Source of the DNA: Bemisia tabaci
Taxonomy: Eukaryota; Arthropoda; Insecta; Hemiptera; Aleyrodidae
Reading direction: 5' to 3'
Length of the DNA stretch: 64,000 nucleotides
Assembly (NCBI RefSeq): GCF_918797505.1
Contig: NC_092797.1
Coordinates: 46,846,157 to 46,910,156, forward strand
The position numbers and the translations under genes were made by a program. The notes beneath the pieces are model-generated. The model made no database searches, had not been told where the DNA came from, and was given only the letters and a program-made list of their open reading frames with translations. How positions within the stretch are numbered: position 1 is the stretch's first letter; each line of letters begins with the position of its first letter. Of this stretch, positions 10,107 through 19,676 are shown piece by piece.

Positions 10107-10413
10107 CACTGTAAAAAAATTTGGAGTGAAATTCTGTGCCGGAGTGTATCCAAAAAACCCCTGAGACTTATGAATTTTTTTTAGATTTTATTAATACCAC
10201 GACTGTGTAAGTATTACTTGTTTGAGATATGACGGAACGGAATCTCTACTCCTTACAGAGTGGCTTACACTGTCAAGGAGCGGAATGTACTCTTTTTGCA
10301 GAGTATTGTACGTTTTTATGGTGATAATCTCATTCCACATTCCTATCATTCGAGGGTTTTCGGACGCTGTATGGATTCCGGCACAGAATGTCACTCCTAG
10401 ATTTTTACCAATG
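10107..10413. mobile_element. CACTG MITE, family N copy 1
   Basis: The left end CACTGTAAAAAAATTTGGAG continues to GTGAAATTCTGTGCCGG. The right end CCGGCACAGAATGTCACTCC continues to TTTTTACCAATG. This gives a roughly 36 bp TIR and 307 bp in total. GGAGTG-type motifs recur near both ends and inside (ACAGAGTGGCTTA, GGAGCGGAAT), as in copy 2 at 39059. CACTG ends suggest CMC/EnSpm. The flanking dinucleotides do not match (AT, AC). The 152-codon minus-strand frame at 10191-10649 spans it and is not a gene candidate. Confidence 0.75.
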
Positions 10414-10618
10414 ACTAGATTAATTTCCTTTCTATAATAAAAAATATTTTCCAGAAAATTCAAGGCGCAATGTCGGTGAGTAGTCGAATCCTCTACTCGT
10501 CTTGTTGAAAAAGTGTACACTCTGGATGAAAATGTCGTATCGTGGAATTCAGCCACGCTGACTCTAGTTAACACCGTCGATTTCTTCGTATAAGTGCTTA
10601 CGATCACTTTTCGCAAAT

Positions 10619-10743
10619 GCGGCTCCGCTGACGCAAGGGCGTATCTCAATTTCCAGCACGTAAGCCCTCGATTTCCATCTAACTACATGCTTTTTGTGGC
10701 TCACCTGGAATTGAAGATAGGTCTTTACGTCAGAGGAGCGACA
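10619..10743. mobile_element. Family M MITE, copy 1
   Basis: The left end GCGGCTCCGCTGACGCAAGG then GCGTATCTCAATTT is the inverse of the right end GAATTGAAGATAGGTCTTTA then CGTCAGAGGAGCGAC. It is about 125 bp and related to 61639 and 37708. No TSD was resolved. Confidence 0.7.
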
Positions 10744-11586
10744 AAATGTATCACATTTCTATAGCATTCCCGTGATTACGAGTCGAAAACTGTGAACTCG
10801 GAGCTCCCTATCAGACGATGCACCGCGCTGCAGTGTTACGGAAAAGCCCCGTAAATGAATTTGTGTGTGAGCCACGATTACCACATGTTTTAATGTGTTT
10901 CAAGGCTCATCCCGGACTCTTCTCGGGTCTTTTCCATAACGCTGCACCATGCGCAGTGCATTGAAGACGTGCAAAGTGCAACGCGAGGCGAGACACTTCT
11001 CTTTCCGGGACTCCATTATCATTCAAAACACCGCGTTTTGTTCCCTCCCCCCCCTCCCCCTAGTCTTTCGCCTGCGACATCTTCGCGACGCCCCCCCCCT
11101 CCCTCGTTCCAGGGGACCCCTTGTCTTTGATTCTGCTATTTTATTTCTAATCCCTTCTAATGCGGACGAAACCGTCGTTTTGTCAGGTGGATTATCGTGT
11201 TCCCTCGTGCGAGCCGCCGGCTACTGGATATCAAGTGTTCCGAAGGGAGGATAAAAGGGTCGTTGTCAAATGATACTTTTGTACACAGAGTGCGTAGAGC
11301 GAATTGTAATAAAGTTGGCATAGATCTTACAATGAATTTTCGAGACCCTGCGTTGCTGTAATCGCTGTATACTGTAAAACTTCCTTTCGGACGTCAACGT
11401 TCAGATTCACCTAATCATGCCTCTCACAATCAGTCAACTCCAAAGGGTTAGTAAATCGATGTAGCAACCATAACCTCTCTGAGAAAACTCTCCCACCGAA
11501 GTGTTTACTCCGCAATTTTTTATTTTATTTTATGCTCGACATTTTCAACAAGTTGCTCATTTATCATCAGCAGGCGAAAAGTAGCG
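10744..11586. other. Unassigned DNA
   Basis: A C/T-rich patch lies at 11043-11105. No gene or repeat end was recognised. Confidence 0.4.
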
Positions 11587-11814
11587 CACTGGGAAAAAAA
11601 AACACATTGGATCTCGAGTCTGGACTCTTGAAAACATTGACAAGATAAAGGACTCTTGATTCAATCAGATTTAAGCTTAAATCAGAAGGAAATCCGCTCA
11701 AATTAAGAGGCTTGGTTCGTGATTTAAGCTTAAATCTGATTGTGTCAAGAGTATTTTTTCTTGTCGATGTTTTTAAGAGTCTGGATTCTAGATCCAATGT
11801 GTTTTTTTCCAGTG
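11587..11814 (+). mobile_element. Foldback CACTG MITE, family A copy 2
   Basis: The element runs CACTGGGAAAAAAA to TTTTTTTCCAGTG, 228 bp, with a 2-bp TSD CG at 11585-11586 and 11815-11816. The centre reads GCTCAAATTAAGAGGCTTGG (plus orientation). AAGCTTAAATC blocks mirror each other on both sides of the centre. Confidence 0.92.
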
Positions 11815-12531
11815 CGGTGAACTCCGAATTTAACCTCTTCATCGCCCGATCATATCGCTCAACATGTTGTTGCGGGGTCTCGAAAACATGTTGTCTCCGA
11901 CGCGATTCCGCTGTTTTCGACTCGCAATCGGTTCGCCGCCTTTCGGGAAATATATCCCTTCCCGCGCGGACCATTCGAAAGTGTCATCTTTCGAACCGAA
12001 ATCGCACCGAACATAGGTTGAACCTATTTGGTTCGGCGAACAGAGGAGATACCAATTGGTGCGGCATCGTCCTCCCCCCCCCCCCTTCATTGTTCCGTTT
12101 GATGTCGCCCCGAACGCTCGGGGCGGGCTCGAGCGAGAGGAAAATGATGAAGTGGTCTCCCCTCCCCCCGCACCTCCCGTCGGTGGGTCGTTACGCCGTG
12201 TTTATTTATGACAACCATTTGAACTCTGTAAATAAGCTCACTCGAAGGTAATTTCGCGAGAGGGATATCGCGCGCTTTATTGAAATCCGACTTTCTCGCG
12301 CGCCCTGTTTGTTTGCCGACTTAATTAGCATTGATACGAGCAGGTTTTTATATAATTTTTTTCTCTCGCTCTTTTTTTTATAATGTCATTATAATTATTT
12401 CGAGTCCCCCGTAAATTACGTTGGGCTTTTTTCCCGATTTTTTTTAATCTCCTCACCGGTCGTCAGGCACCCCATGTAAAAATTACGACAGGGTAAACTT
12501 ACCCCATTGCCCTCCGCTTGTGTTCAAAATG

Positions 12532-12574
<43 letters not shown>

Positions 12575-14135
12575 CAACTGGAGGGGATGGAATTCACCTG
12601 GATCAGACTAACTAAATTACACGTTGCCTACTTTCCTTTCCTGTTTTATTTCTATCTATTTTTTTTTTCTGCGAGGATATTAATCAGCATACTGTCTTGG
12701 AATAATTTGTGTAAGCATATTCTCTGTAGTCTGAGGAAAATTCACGAGCATTCTAGCCGTTAGGTTTCAGGAAAAACAATCAAACATGACAGAGTGTCAA
12801 GTTCTTAAAAAGTCAGAGAAAACTTGAGAAAGTCGAGGGATTTTGCTCAACCCTAGAGAGTTTAGAAAAAGTTAGACGGTTTTCCTCCGGAACCTTGCAT
12901 TTTCCTTCCAGCCAAAACATCGCATTAGGGCGAACTATTCTCCGTTAAAATAATGTTTGAGAAATTATGCTGAGCAAGAAAATTGAAAAGTCAGTGCATT
13001 CTGAAATCATAGATAACTTTAGATAAAAAGGAAAGTAAGTACCGAGAAATTCCGTCACGTTGATTTCATTGCTTTCTTTTTTTTTTTTCTTTTTTTTCTC
13101 TTTTTTTTTTTTTGCACGTATCTCGATAATTTTCAACTTTCGAGATTCCAGTATTCCTAGAATTCCTCTGAATGACGAATTGTAGAGAGTGTACCTATTT
13201 TTAGAGTAATTCCGTTAGCTCAATGACGTGCTACACTTTTCACTCGTTATAACGAGTATCGTTTTTTGCCTCTTTCCTCCCCTATCTATGTATGATGGAC
13301 ATAAAATCTGAACCTTGCAATTACATTTGCTCTACAAAGGACGTCATGAAGATTTGTCGCGTTCATGAGAATTCGTTATTAATAAACCAGCCGTATCAGC
13401 GCAAAAAATTTAAAAGCTCCCGCTAAAACATTTTAAGGCGATCTTTTTTATGCGGCTCCAATAATGTCAGCGCTTTTAACGCACGACGTCAGAAAGTAAC
13501 GCACGCATCAATCCGTGCCTCATTATTAGTGCCGCAGACTTTCCAAGCTCGCGTTAATCCTATTTCGTGGAACGTGCAGCTTTAAAAAAAAAAAAAAAAA
13601 GTCGTTCAAATTAATGGCATATTTTAGCGTGAAAATATGTTTATTTTCACTTAAATAAAAGCTCATTAAATTTAATCAGGAACCGCTCTCCGTGTCATGT
13701 GTTTCCGGAATGTTCGTTATTATTTAACGGTAATACTGAATGAATTTTTAAATATTAGTTTATTATCTACTAATCTATGAGTTTCCACCATCAAGAAACG
13801 ATTTTGTTAACAGTGAGACCCAAAGCGCGACACTTTCTGCTGGCTCCGTTCCCAGAAAAATAAACTGCCGTGACTAGGTTAAGTGTCTTCGTTCCAAAGA
13901 CAACGTAAATTAAAATTAAAGCACACGATTCTATCACTGCCAGAAAAGTTTCAGCTGTTTTTTGTTGTCCCGAGTAGCGATGTATGCAAAGTTTCCATCA
14001 AAAACCGCTTCTTTAATGCAGCGAGTACTTTTTGAGGGAACGGTTTTCATTGTATTGAGTGCAAATTCTATCCGAGTCAAAAAAACTACTGTTCATCCCT
14101 CGCACAAAGTATTATTATTTTCAAATAATCTATAA
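11815..14135. other. Unassigned DNA with homopolymer tracts
   Basis: About 2.3 kb lack recognised elements. It holds a 12-base C run (12074-12085), a 35-base A run (12538-12572) and a T-rich block at 13071-13113. The AT-rich part at 13400-13760 includes several TAAA/ATTAA motifs. The frame at 11712-12251 starts inside the family A copy and crosses the C run, so it is not credible as a gene. Confidence 0.45.
12538..12572 (+). repeat. 35-base poly-A tract
   Basis: An uninterrupted A run. It could be the tail of a retroposed sequence, but no SINE or LINE body was recognised upstream. Confidence 0.85.
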
Positions 14136-14147
14136 CTAGGGGCTTAT

Positions 14148-14166
14148 GGGGCTGCTTCGCAGCCCC
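14148..14166 (-). other. Helitron 3' terminal hairpin
   Basis: GGGGCTGC and GCAGCCCC pair around a 3-base loop. The stem ends eight bases before the terminal CTAG (14136-14139). In Helitrons this hairpin signals the end of rolling-circle transfer. Confidence 0.9.
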
Positions 14167-14349
14167 TTATTTTTCCTAAAATTAAAAAATAAAATTTAGA
14201 GATGAGTAATAAAATAATAACAACACTATTAAACAGAATTTTAAGTCTTATTATTTTCTCTGAACTGTTTATTTTTAAAATGTTTAAAAACAAAACGGAA
14301 TAGACAAAGTCCAAATAGTAACTAACAGAGGAGGAAAGATTTAAATGCA

Positions 14350-14379
14350 GCATCCGGAATGCAGCTGCATTCCGGATGC
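14350..14379. repeat. Perfect 30-bp palindrome inside Helitron
   Basis: The left half GCATCCGGAATGCAG is exactly mirrored by CTGCATTCCGGATGC with no loop. It lies downstream of the Rep exon. It may be a decayed or second terminator-like hairpin, or a binding site, or the product of an inverted duplication. Confidence 0.85.
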
Positions 14380-14456
14380 GTTAAGGGGTGGGAAGGAGGG
14401 AGGGACGGACTGAGAAACTGAAAAAAGTACGTTACGTAACGGTAAATATTAAATAA

Positions 14457-14462
14457 ACTTAC
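14457..14462 (-). promoter_or_regulatory. Splice donor at end of Helitron exon
   Basis: Minus strand reads ATAG|GTAAGT at the point where conserved Helitron protein similarity stops. The matching acceptor exon is missing inside this element. Confidence 0.6.
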
Positions 14463-14941
14463 CTATATGTGGATCCTTGAACTTTAAAGCAATAAGGTCC
14501 ATCACCCGGAATATCAATTCGATTTGCAGAGAAAGAGGCAAAAGCAACAGCACTATTATAATTTCTGATATGCTTTATGAAATTTGGAGAATATAAAAAT
14601 AATGATTTCAAATCGGTATTTGTCCGAATACTCGGTAAAGATATTAAGCCATTTTGGCAGCAGTTATTAAAATGACCATTGGACATTTCACCCTGAAAAT
14701 GGCGAGCATCACAATGATGACAAATTATATTCATTGAACCGACTGATAATTTGGTAACAAAATTTTCATCAAAGTTCTGATCATCAATTTTATACTTCCG
14801 AAATGAAGAAATGAAACTTTGATTTTCTATACTAATAACAGAGTGAAGTTCTTGCTTCACTAAACGAACATGCGAAGAATTCTGGAAAACGCGACCACGT
14901 TTTGGAGGACGACCGCCTCGGTCATTGAAAATTTCACTCAT
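14463..14941 (-). pseudogene. Helitron Rep/helicase N-terminal exon fragment
   Basis: The reading frame of about 160 residues begins MSEIFNDRGGRPPKRGR, a typical Helitron-protein opening. Residues 74-103 form the cysteine-rich N-terminal motif (ICHHCDARHF, then FNNCCQNGLISLP), and residues 125-140 read IRNYNSAVAFASFSAN. Residues 148-159 read GPYCFKVQGSTY, the segment leading into the Rep (Helitron-like N) domain. In the family this protein of well over 1000 residues nicks DNA with HUH/tyrosine chemistry and unwinds it with a C-terminal helicase. Neither catalytic part is present. The frame runs into GTAAGT (14457-14462 plus), a consensus splice donor, so the sequence looks like an intact first exon whose following exons were lost. 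Stop codon and intron coincide at TAA. Homology is from recognised motifs; no search was run. Confidence 0.85.
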
Positions 14942-15243
14942 AACAACTGTTAAATTTAAAATTAAAATTAGTAAAAATTATTATTATTTTAACAAAATCA
15001 TAACTGAAAAGTTCAATTTTTAAATTAAAAAAAATAAATCAGTTAATAGTAAATAAAAGAAAAATGTAAGTTGATGGCAGTTGAGTGTTGGAAGTAACCT
15101 CACTTAATGATGATTGTTGAATGAAAACAGCTGATAAAAAGACAGCAAACAGTAAAGTAAGATGCGTAGCAACAAAACTTTTCCGAAAAACAAAAAACAA
15201 AAAACCCCCACTTCCCCTCATCCAATTTATGAGTTTTTAGGGA

Positions 15244-15408
15244 TTTAAAAATCGGGGACGAACCCCAGAAAATAATTTATAGTTTTCCCGAAGCATTGAG
15301 AACAACACCTTTCAAATGAACCAACGCCCCTCGCAATTAGTACAGTGGTTGATTCACAATTTCATTCTATTTTTCAAATTACATATTAAGATTATTCTTT
15401 TAAAAAAA
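15244..15408. other. Host DNA flanking Helitron
   Basis: AT-rich sequence without a recognisable feature. Confidence 0.35.
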
Positions 15409-15555
15409 TGCAAACTTATTTGTCTCTCTTTAAAGCACTCATAAATGCACACTTATTTGTCTCTCTTAAAGCACCCATAAATGCACCCTTATTTGTCTCT
15501 CTTTAAAGCACCTATACATGCACACTTATTCGTATCTCTTCAAAACTCCTATACG
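15409..15555 (+). repeat. Minisatellite, 36-37 bp unit, four units
   Basis: Units begin at 15409, 15446, 15482 and 15519 with TGCANNCTTATT, then TGTCTCTCTTTAAAGCAC and CNTANA. The last unit has drifted (CGTATCTCTTCAAAACTC). It is head-to-tail without unique spacers, so not a CRISPR array. Confidence 0.88.
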
Positions 15556-17340
15556 CATCGTCGCATCATTCAAATTATTAGGTATTGTGCCATTTTTATT
15601 ACCCTTATTTTCCCCACCTCCCCTTTCTCTTTCATCTCTACGTTTGAACAAGGGGGGGGGGGGGGCATGTCACCGCAATGCCCCCCTCTCCCCTGGATCC
15701 GTGACAATGGTCTTAAATCCAGGAAACGTCAACTACGTCGCGGAATCCGAAACCTCAGAATCTCGGACAACTAGCGCAAGGGTTGCGCTCCCACCCCTTC
15801 ACCGATGATCATTGATCAACTGCCATCACGCGTCGCGAAGCACTCAACATCTGGCGAGGGGCCCATCGCACCTACAGCTACGTGTCGTAGCCGGCCGAGC
15901 GAACCCCCCCGAACAACGCCCCCCCCCCCCTTCTCGGCCCGTCGCGGATGTAGCGGCTCCATTCATCCATCAAATACTTAAAATCGCTGTCGCGCGTTAA
16001 TAACAGGTCACTCGAAGCTGTCCGAGCCGCGGGCGGGAGGGGGCGGGGGCGGCGGTGATAAGTGGAGCTCGCCCCTCGCGGCGTGAAGGGTTGCCGGGCT
16101 CCGGGGGGCGGGCGGGGGAGCGAAATCACTTCCGGTGCACGTTCCGCCGTGCCGGATGCGAGCCGGTTTATGTCCATCGACAAGCCGCTAATAGTGTTGC
16201 GAGACCGACTTATTGATTTTTCCCGCCCCCCGGCCGTCTACCTTCCGCCCCACCCCCTTTGGAAGTGGCTCCGTTGGTGTTTTTCGCGGTCGTGGTCTTC
16301 TACAGGGTAGCTTGATTGTTTTTCACGGTTCCCGGCGGTCCGGGAAACCTGGAAGTGTCGAGAGGGAAGAAAAAGACTTGAAATCCTGGAAAATACAGGG
16401 GATTTTCTGAAAAAAAAAGCGAGAAGTCAGGGAATCTCCTCAGGAAACGGGAACTTAGGATCTTTAAAACGCGAGGGTCTCATAGAATTTTATTGAAAAT
16501 TGGGAGAAGAAGATTACCTTTAAATGTTCAAAAAATTAAAATTGAAAAAAATTACACATTTAAATTGAAAAAACATGTAAAGTTCAATAAACCGAACTTT
16601 CGCTTCTCGTATGTTTTGAATTTCCCGCCAGCAAATGTAGAATTTCAAGCGACACTTACACCTGCGAGTTTCGCTCGACGTCGAGCAATCGAAATCCCTC
16701 TTACCCATTTGTTTTTCATTTTCATGTAGCGATTGTACCTTCAGCAGGTGTGGGCCTTCAAACTTGAAGTACCCGGCACTCTTCGGGTCTGATCGACGAG
16801 CTGAAATTGAGGCCCCGGCAAAAAATTGATCTAGTGTACGCTGCATCTATCTTAAGGTGAAGTGCACAAGATTTTCCTCGTACCGAGACTATTAATCTCT
16901 TGTACTTGATAAAGCTCAGCGAGAAAAAGTTATGGATGCAGTAGCTTCAACATGTAATCGTCTCAGCGCTGCACGTCCAAGTGAATTCCATTCCGGAATT
17001 GAATAATTTCATCGACATGTTATCCTTAATTTTATGAATGTCGCTCATTTTTCAACGCCCGTAGCACGCGTGCGTTGACTTGGCCTACGCCCCACGCGCT
17101 ATCAGCGAGGGAATTTCGCCGTGAAAATGGCACCCGGCCAGCTCGAGCATCTGTGCGCGGTGCACGGGACCCCGGGGCCCGATCCCCCGTTATCGTGCCC
17201 CCCATCACTCCCTTCCACCCCCCTCGGCGCGGTCCTTTTTATTATTCCGCCCGCGATTTACTCTTGCATCAAAGGGACCTGTCTGCGTTATCCCATTACA
17301 TCGGGAAAACATTCGCTCTCCGTCGCACAGTAGTATCAAA
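15556..17340. other. GC-mosaic unassigned DNA
   Basis: A 14-base G run lies at 15652-15665 and a 12-base C run at 15919-15930. A GC-rich block spans 16020-16160 and another 17060-17240. Around 16310-16480 the text has scattered TCAGGGAA-type motifs, relics of a worn family also seen near 34343 and 57268. Frames through these blocks (for example 15878-16183 minus) are proline- or arginine-rich artefacts. Confidence 0.4.
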
Positions 17341-17585
17341 CAATGAGAGGAAATGAACAAAGTGTATAAAAAAAAGCTTATATGTGACAGGATCTGTGAA
17401 AAAGGACCTTTAAAATTTTCAAATTGAGTTGTTGGTGTCATCGCACAGAGGATACAGATCTGGACATTTTGACACAAGTTTGACCCTAAAAGCTCATCAA
17501 TTGAGAGAGATATCGCGTCTTGAGGTTCCAAGACAGAAACTTGTGAGTTTTATGTTAAATTTTTATTAGATCAAAGTTTGAGGTT

Positions 17586-17861
17586 GCCGGCCAGGTTGGC
17601 CTAGTGGTCAGCGCGTCTGACTCTAGGCCAATAGGTCCCGGGTTCGAATCCCGGTGGTGGCGACAAATTTTCATGGAACTGACGAGTGGATCTGCAGAAA
17701 CAGATTCCACTCGGCCTTAATCCCTGAAAATTTGAAAGCCTGGAGCATGGATGTGCCTAAATCCCATGATGTCTAAGGACAATAAATACTGTCTATCGAT
17801 GGCTGTAGGTTCCAACGGAATATAAGCCACTAAACCAGCAAAAAAAAAAAAAAAAAAAAAA
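17586..17861 (+). mobile_element. tRNA-derived SINE, copy 1 of tandem pair
   Basis: The head is tRNA-like, from GCCGGCCAGGTTGG through a B box GGTTCGAATCC to CCGGTGGTGGCGAC. A non-tRNA body of about 180 bp follows (ACGAGTGGATCTGCAGAAAC, then GGCTGTAGGTTCCAACGG) and then a poly-A tail. The direct repeat AAAGTTTGAGGTT precedes it (17573-17585) and follows the tail (17862-17874), a target duplication. It would be transcribed by RNA polymerase III and moved by a LINE enzyme in trans. The head cannot be a working tRNA because the anticodon stem does not close and the 3' part continues into SINE body. Confidence 0.92.
17597..17651 (+). promoter_or_regulatory. Internal Pol III promoter of SINE copy 1
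   Basis: A box TGGCCTAGTGG at 17597-17607 and B box GGTTCGAATCC at 17641-17651 have normal tRNA-gene spacing. Confidence 0.85.
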
Positions 17862-17875
17862 AAAGTTTGAGGTTA

Positions 17876-18125
17876 GCCGGCCAGGTTGGCCTAGTGGTCA
17901 GCGCGTCTGACTCTAGGCCAATAGGTCCCGGGTTCGAATCCCGGTGGTGGCGACAAATTTTCATGGAACTGACGAGTGGATCTGCAGAAACAGATTCCAC
18001 TCGGCCTTAATCCCTGAAAATTTGAAAGCCTGGAGCATGGATGTGCCTAAATCCCATGATGTCTAAGGACAATAAATACTGTCTATCGATGGCTGTAGGT
18101 TCCAACGGAATATAAGCCACTAAAC

Positions 18126-18157
<32 letters not shown>
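17876..18157 (+). mobile_element. tRNA-derived SINE, copy 2 of tandem pair
   Basis: This copy appears identical to copy 1 through head and body, with a slightly longer A tail. It is followed by a third AAAGTTTGAGGTT (18155-18167). One extra A (17875) separates it from the middle repeat. Two explanations fit: a second insertion at the duplicated target, or unequal exchange between flanking repeats. The near-perfect identity favours a recent duplication. Confidence 0.92.
17887..17941 (+). promoter_or_regulatory. Internal Pol III promoter of SINE copy 2
   Basis: A box TGGCCTAGTGG at 17887-17897 and B box GGTTCGAATCC at 17931-17941. Confidence 0.85.
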
Positions 18158-18161
<4 letters not shown>

Positions 18162-18399
18162 GAGGTTAAGTTTGGGTCAGGAATTCTGATGTTCACTTAG
18201 AAAAGTAGCAACTAACGCCCTTTGTGCTGAAAAAATTAAACTAAAATCGCGCGTGGCTTATTCCCGACGCTTATTGAACTCAGAACAGCCTAATGTGACC
18301 TTGTCCCCCATATTCGGCTCTGCTGGACGATTTGCTCTTGGAAAATAAGGTCCTTTTCACAAATCCTGTTTCACATCTTCTTTTATACGAGATACAGAG

Positions 18400-18541
18400 T
18401 TTTAAATGATTGATTTTCTCCGAAGGTTATCTGTAACAAAACACCCCTTAAAATTTAAATATAACGAACGTCGAAATTAGCAGCTCTAGTAAAAAATTCA
18501 ATGTGCGAACTCTCCCGATGGATGGGTTGCTCCGCTGTGCG
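18400..18541. repeat. Family E relic, right half
   Basis: AACACCCCTTAAAATTTAAA, then AAAAAATTCAATGTGCGAAC and TCTCCCGATGGATGG, then CCGCTGTGCG parallel the right half of family E (9513, 52502). The left half is missing or unrecognisable. Confidence 0.5.
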
Positions 18542-18957
18542 ACGGGGACACTCGACCGAGACTTCTTCCGAAGTAGCTTTCGGGGAGCTGGAGCTTTCGG
18601 CTCGGGGCGATCATTATTCATCGTCGCTTTGGGCTCCGACTTCGGAAGGTAACAATGCCCCATTGTCGGGAGCCTCTCGGAAGGGAAGAAAGGTTGCGGG
18701 TCGGAGTCTCGGGTCGGCACTCGTCGAAGAAAAGCGAGTCGGAGACCCATCGCATCGCGATTTGTAGCGATAAAAACATGAACTCGGTCGAGTTGCGGAT
18801 CTCGGGATAACACGTTTATTCGACGGGAAAATTGGCTTTGTTACCGGGGCCGAGTGCAAGGAAGTTCGGTTGCATTTTGTGCGTGCCGTTAGAAAGTCGA
18901 GAATCGTGTTCTCGTGCCGCTGAGAACGCACTGAATTGAAAATTGGCTGAAAAAAGT

Positions 18958-18997
<40 letters not shown>

Positions 18998-19512
18998 CGA
19001 ACAAAATTCCTTTCGTTTTACAGAAAACATATTACTTTAATTTTGGTAAAAAAAGAAGGTAATTACTTACCTCAATATATCCACGTTAATTTTGATTCAA
19101 TTCAAAGAAACGTAACTCATTAGTCATCAATGGCTTGCGGGCTCTATAGTTGTAAATTTTTTCCTTTGAATTTCGCCTATAATTTTATTCGCAATTAAAT
19201 CTCGCTCATTTTACAATTTTGACATGAAACATCCATAATTCCTGAAAATGAATTCTTTACGGGGTGAATTTGACAATGGTCGAATGCTCGCCCGGCGCAG
19301 TTTGTCCTGTAAACGCTATCAGTGCCACGTCACCGAAATGAGGTATATTCATCGATTAATTCTTATTGGTACCTAGAATTGGAAGAGATAATGCCATTGC
19401 TATTGTTCGGATCCAACTCCATACAAATAGTGGATTCCTATGATCATGTCACCATTAATGGCATTTACCGCGGCCTTGGATTGTCGAATCGGTACCGAAT
19501 AACCGTAAACGA
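18542..19512. other. Unassigned DNA with 34-base T tract
   Basis: GC-richer sequence (18542-18920), then an uninterrupted T run at 18959-18992, then AT-rich DNA. The long polylysine frames on the minus strand (18614-19030) come from the T run. Confidence 0.45.
18959..18992. repeat. 34-base poly-T tract
   Basis: Uninterrupted T run. On the minus strand it could be a retroposon A tail, but no retroposon body was recognised beside it. Confidence 0.85.
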
Positions 19513-19676
19513 CAGTGGCGTTGCTTGCTTTTCGATATATCGATTGACCCGTCCTTTAAACCTACGGCAAAGGATCGATAAACATGGTGTTCGCCACGAA
19601 CACCTTCATGATCGATCCTTAACTATACCTGTAAATGGGAAAATATCGATAATCGATCATTGACGCTTCGCCACTG
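19513..19676. mobile_element. hAT MITE, family B copy 2
   Basis: The element runs from CAGTGGCGTTGCTTGC to GACGCTTCGCCACTG, 164 bp. The TSD GTAAACGA/ATAAACGA matches at seven of eight positions. The interior has the GTTCGCCACGAAC and ATCGATAATCGATCATT blocks. Confidence 0.88.

Larger units (their letters stand above)
14136..15243 (-). mobile_element. Helitron, truncated/non-autonomous, 1108 bp
   Basis: Read on the minus strand, the element begins TCCCTAAAAACTC (15243 downward) directly after a host A. It ends with an 8-bp-stem hairpin GGGGCTGC-GAA-GCAGCCCC, eight bases, then CTAG, followed by a host T. TC at the 5' end, a hairpin shortly before CTRR, insertion between A and T and no TSD are the defining Helitron features. 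Inside is a fragment of the Rep/helicase gene (14463-14941). The rest of that gene would need far more than the ~330 bp left before the 3' end, so the copy cannot encode a complete protein. Base composition is markedly more AT-rich than the neighbours. A 30-bp perfect palindrome lies at 14350-14379. Confidence 0.88.
17341..18395. repeat. Inverted-repeat element split by tandem SINEs
   Basis: The left part at about 17360-17415 (GTGACAGGATCTGTGAAAAA then GGACCT) is the reverse complement of about 18335-18390 (AGGTCCTTTTCACAAATCCT then GTTTCACAT). The SINE pair at 17586-18157 lies between the arms, so a worn MITE was the target. Boundaries are approximate. Confidence 0.55.

Noticed and set aside
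10191..10649. 152-codon minus-strand open frame
   Set aside because: It covers family N copy 1 and flanking DNA, with no recognisable domain; copy 2 of the same element does not keep the frame.
11712..12251. 179-codon plus-strand frame
   Set aside because: It begins inside a foldback element and passes through a C tract. A competing minus-strand frame overlaps, and no domain was seen.
15039..15221. 60-codon frame near the Helitron 5' end
   Set aside because: It starts just inside the terminus and has a low-complexity hydrophobic product with no match to Helitron proteins.
15409..15555. CRISPR array
   Set aside because: The repeats are contiguous, imperfect and have no unique spacers, in a eukaryotic context. 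It is a minisatellite.
17586..17662. Functional tRNA gene
   Set aside because: The A and B boxes are good, but the anticodon stem does not pair and the sequence continues into a SINE body with poly-A and target duplications.
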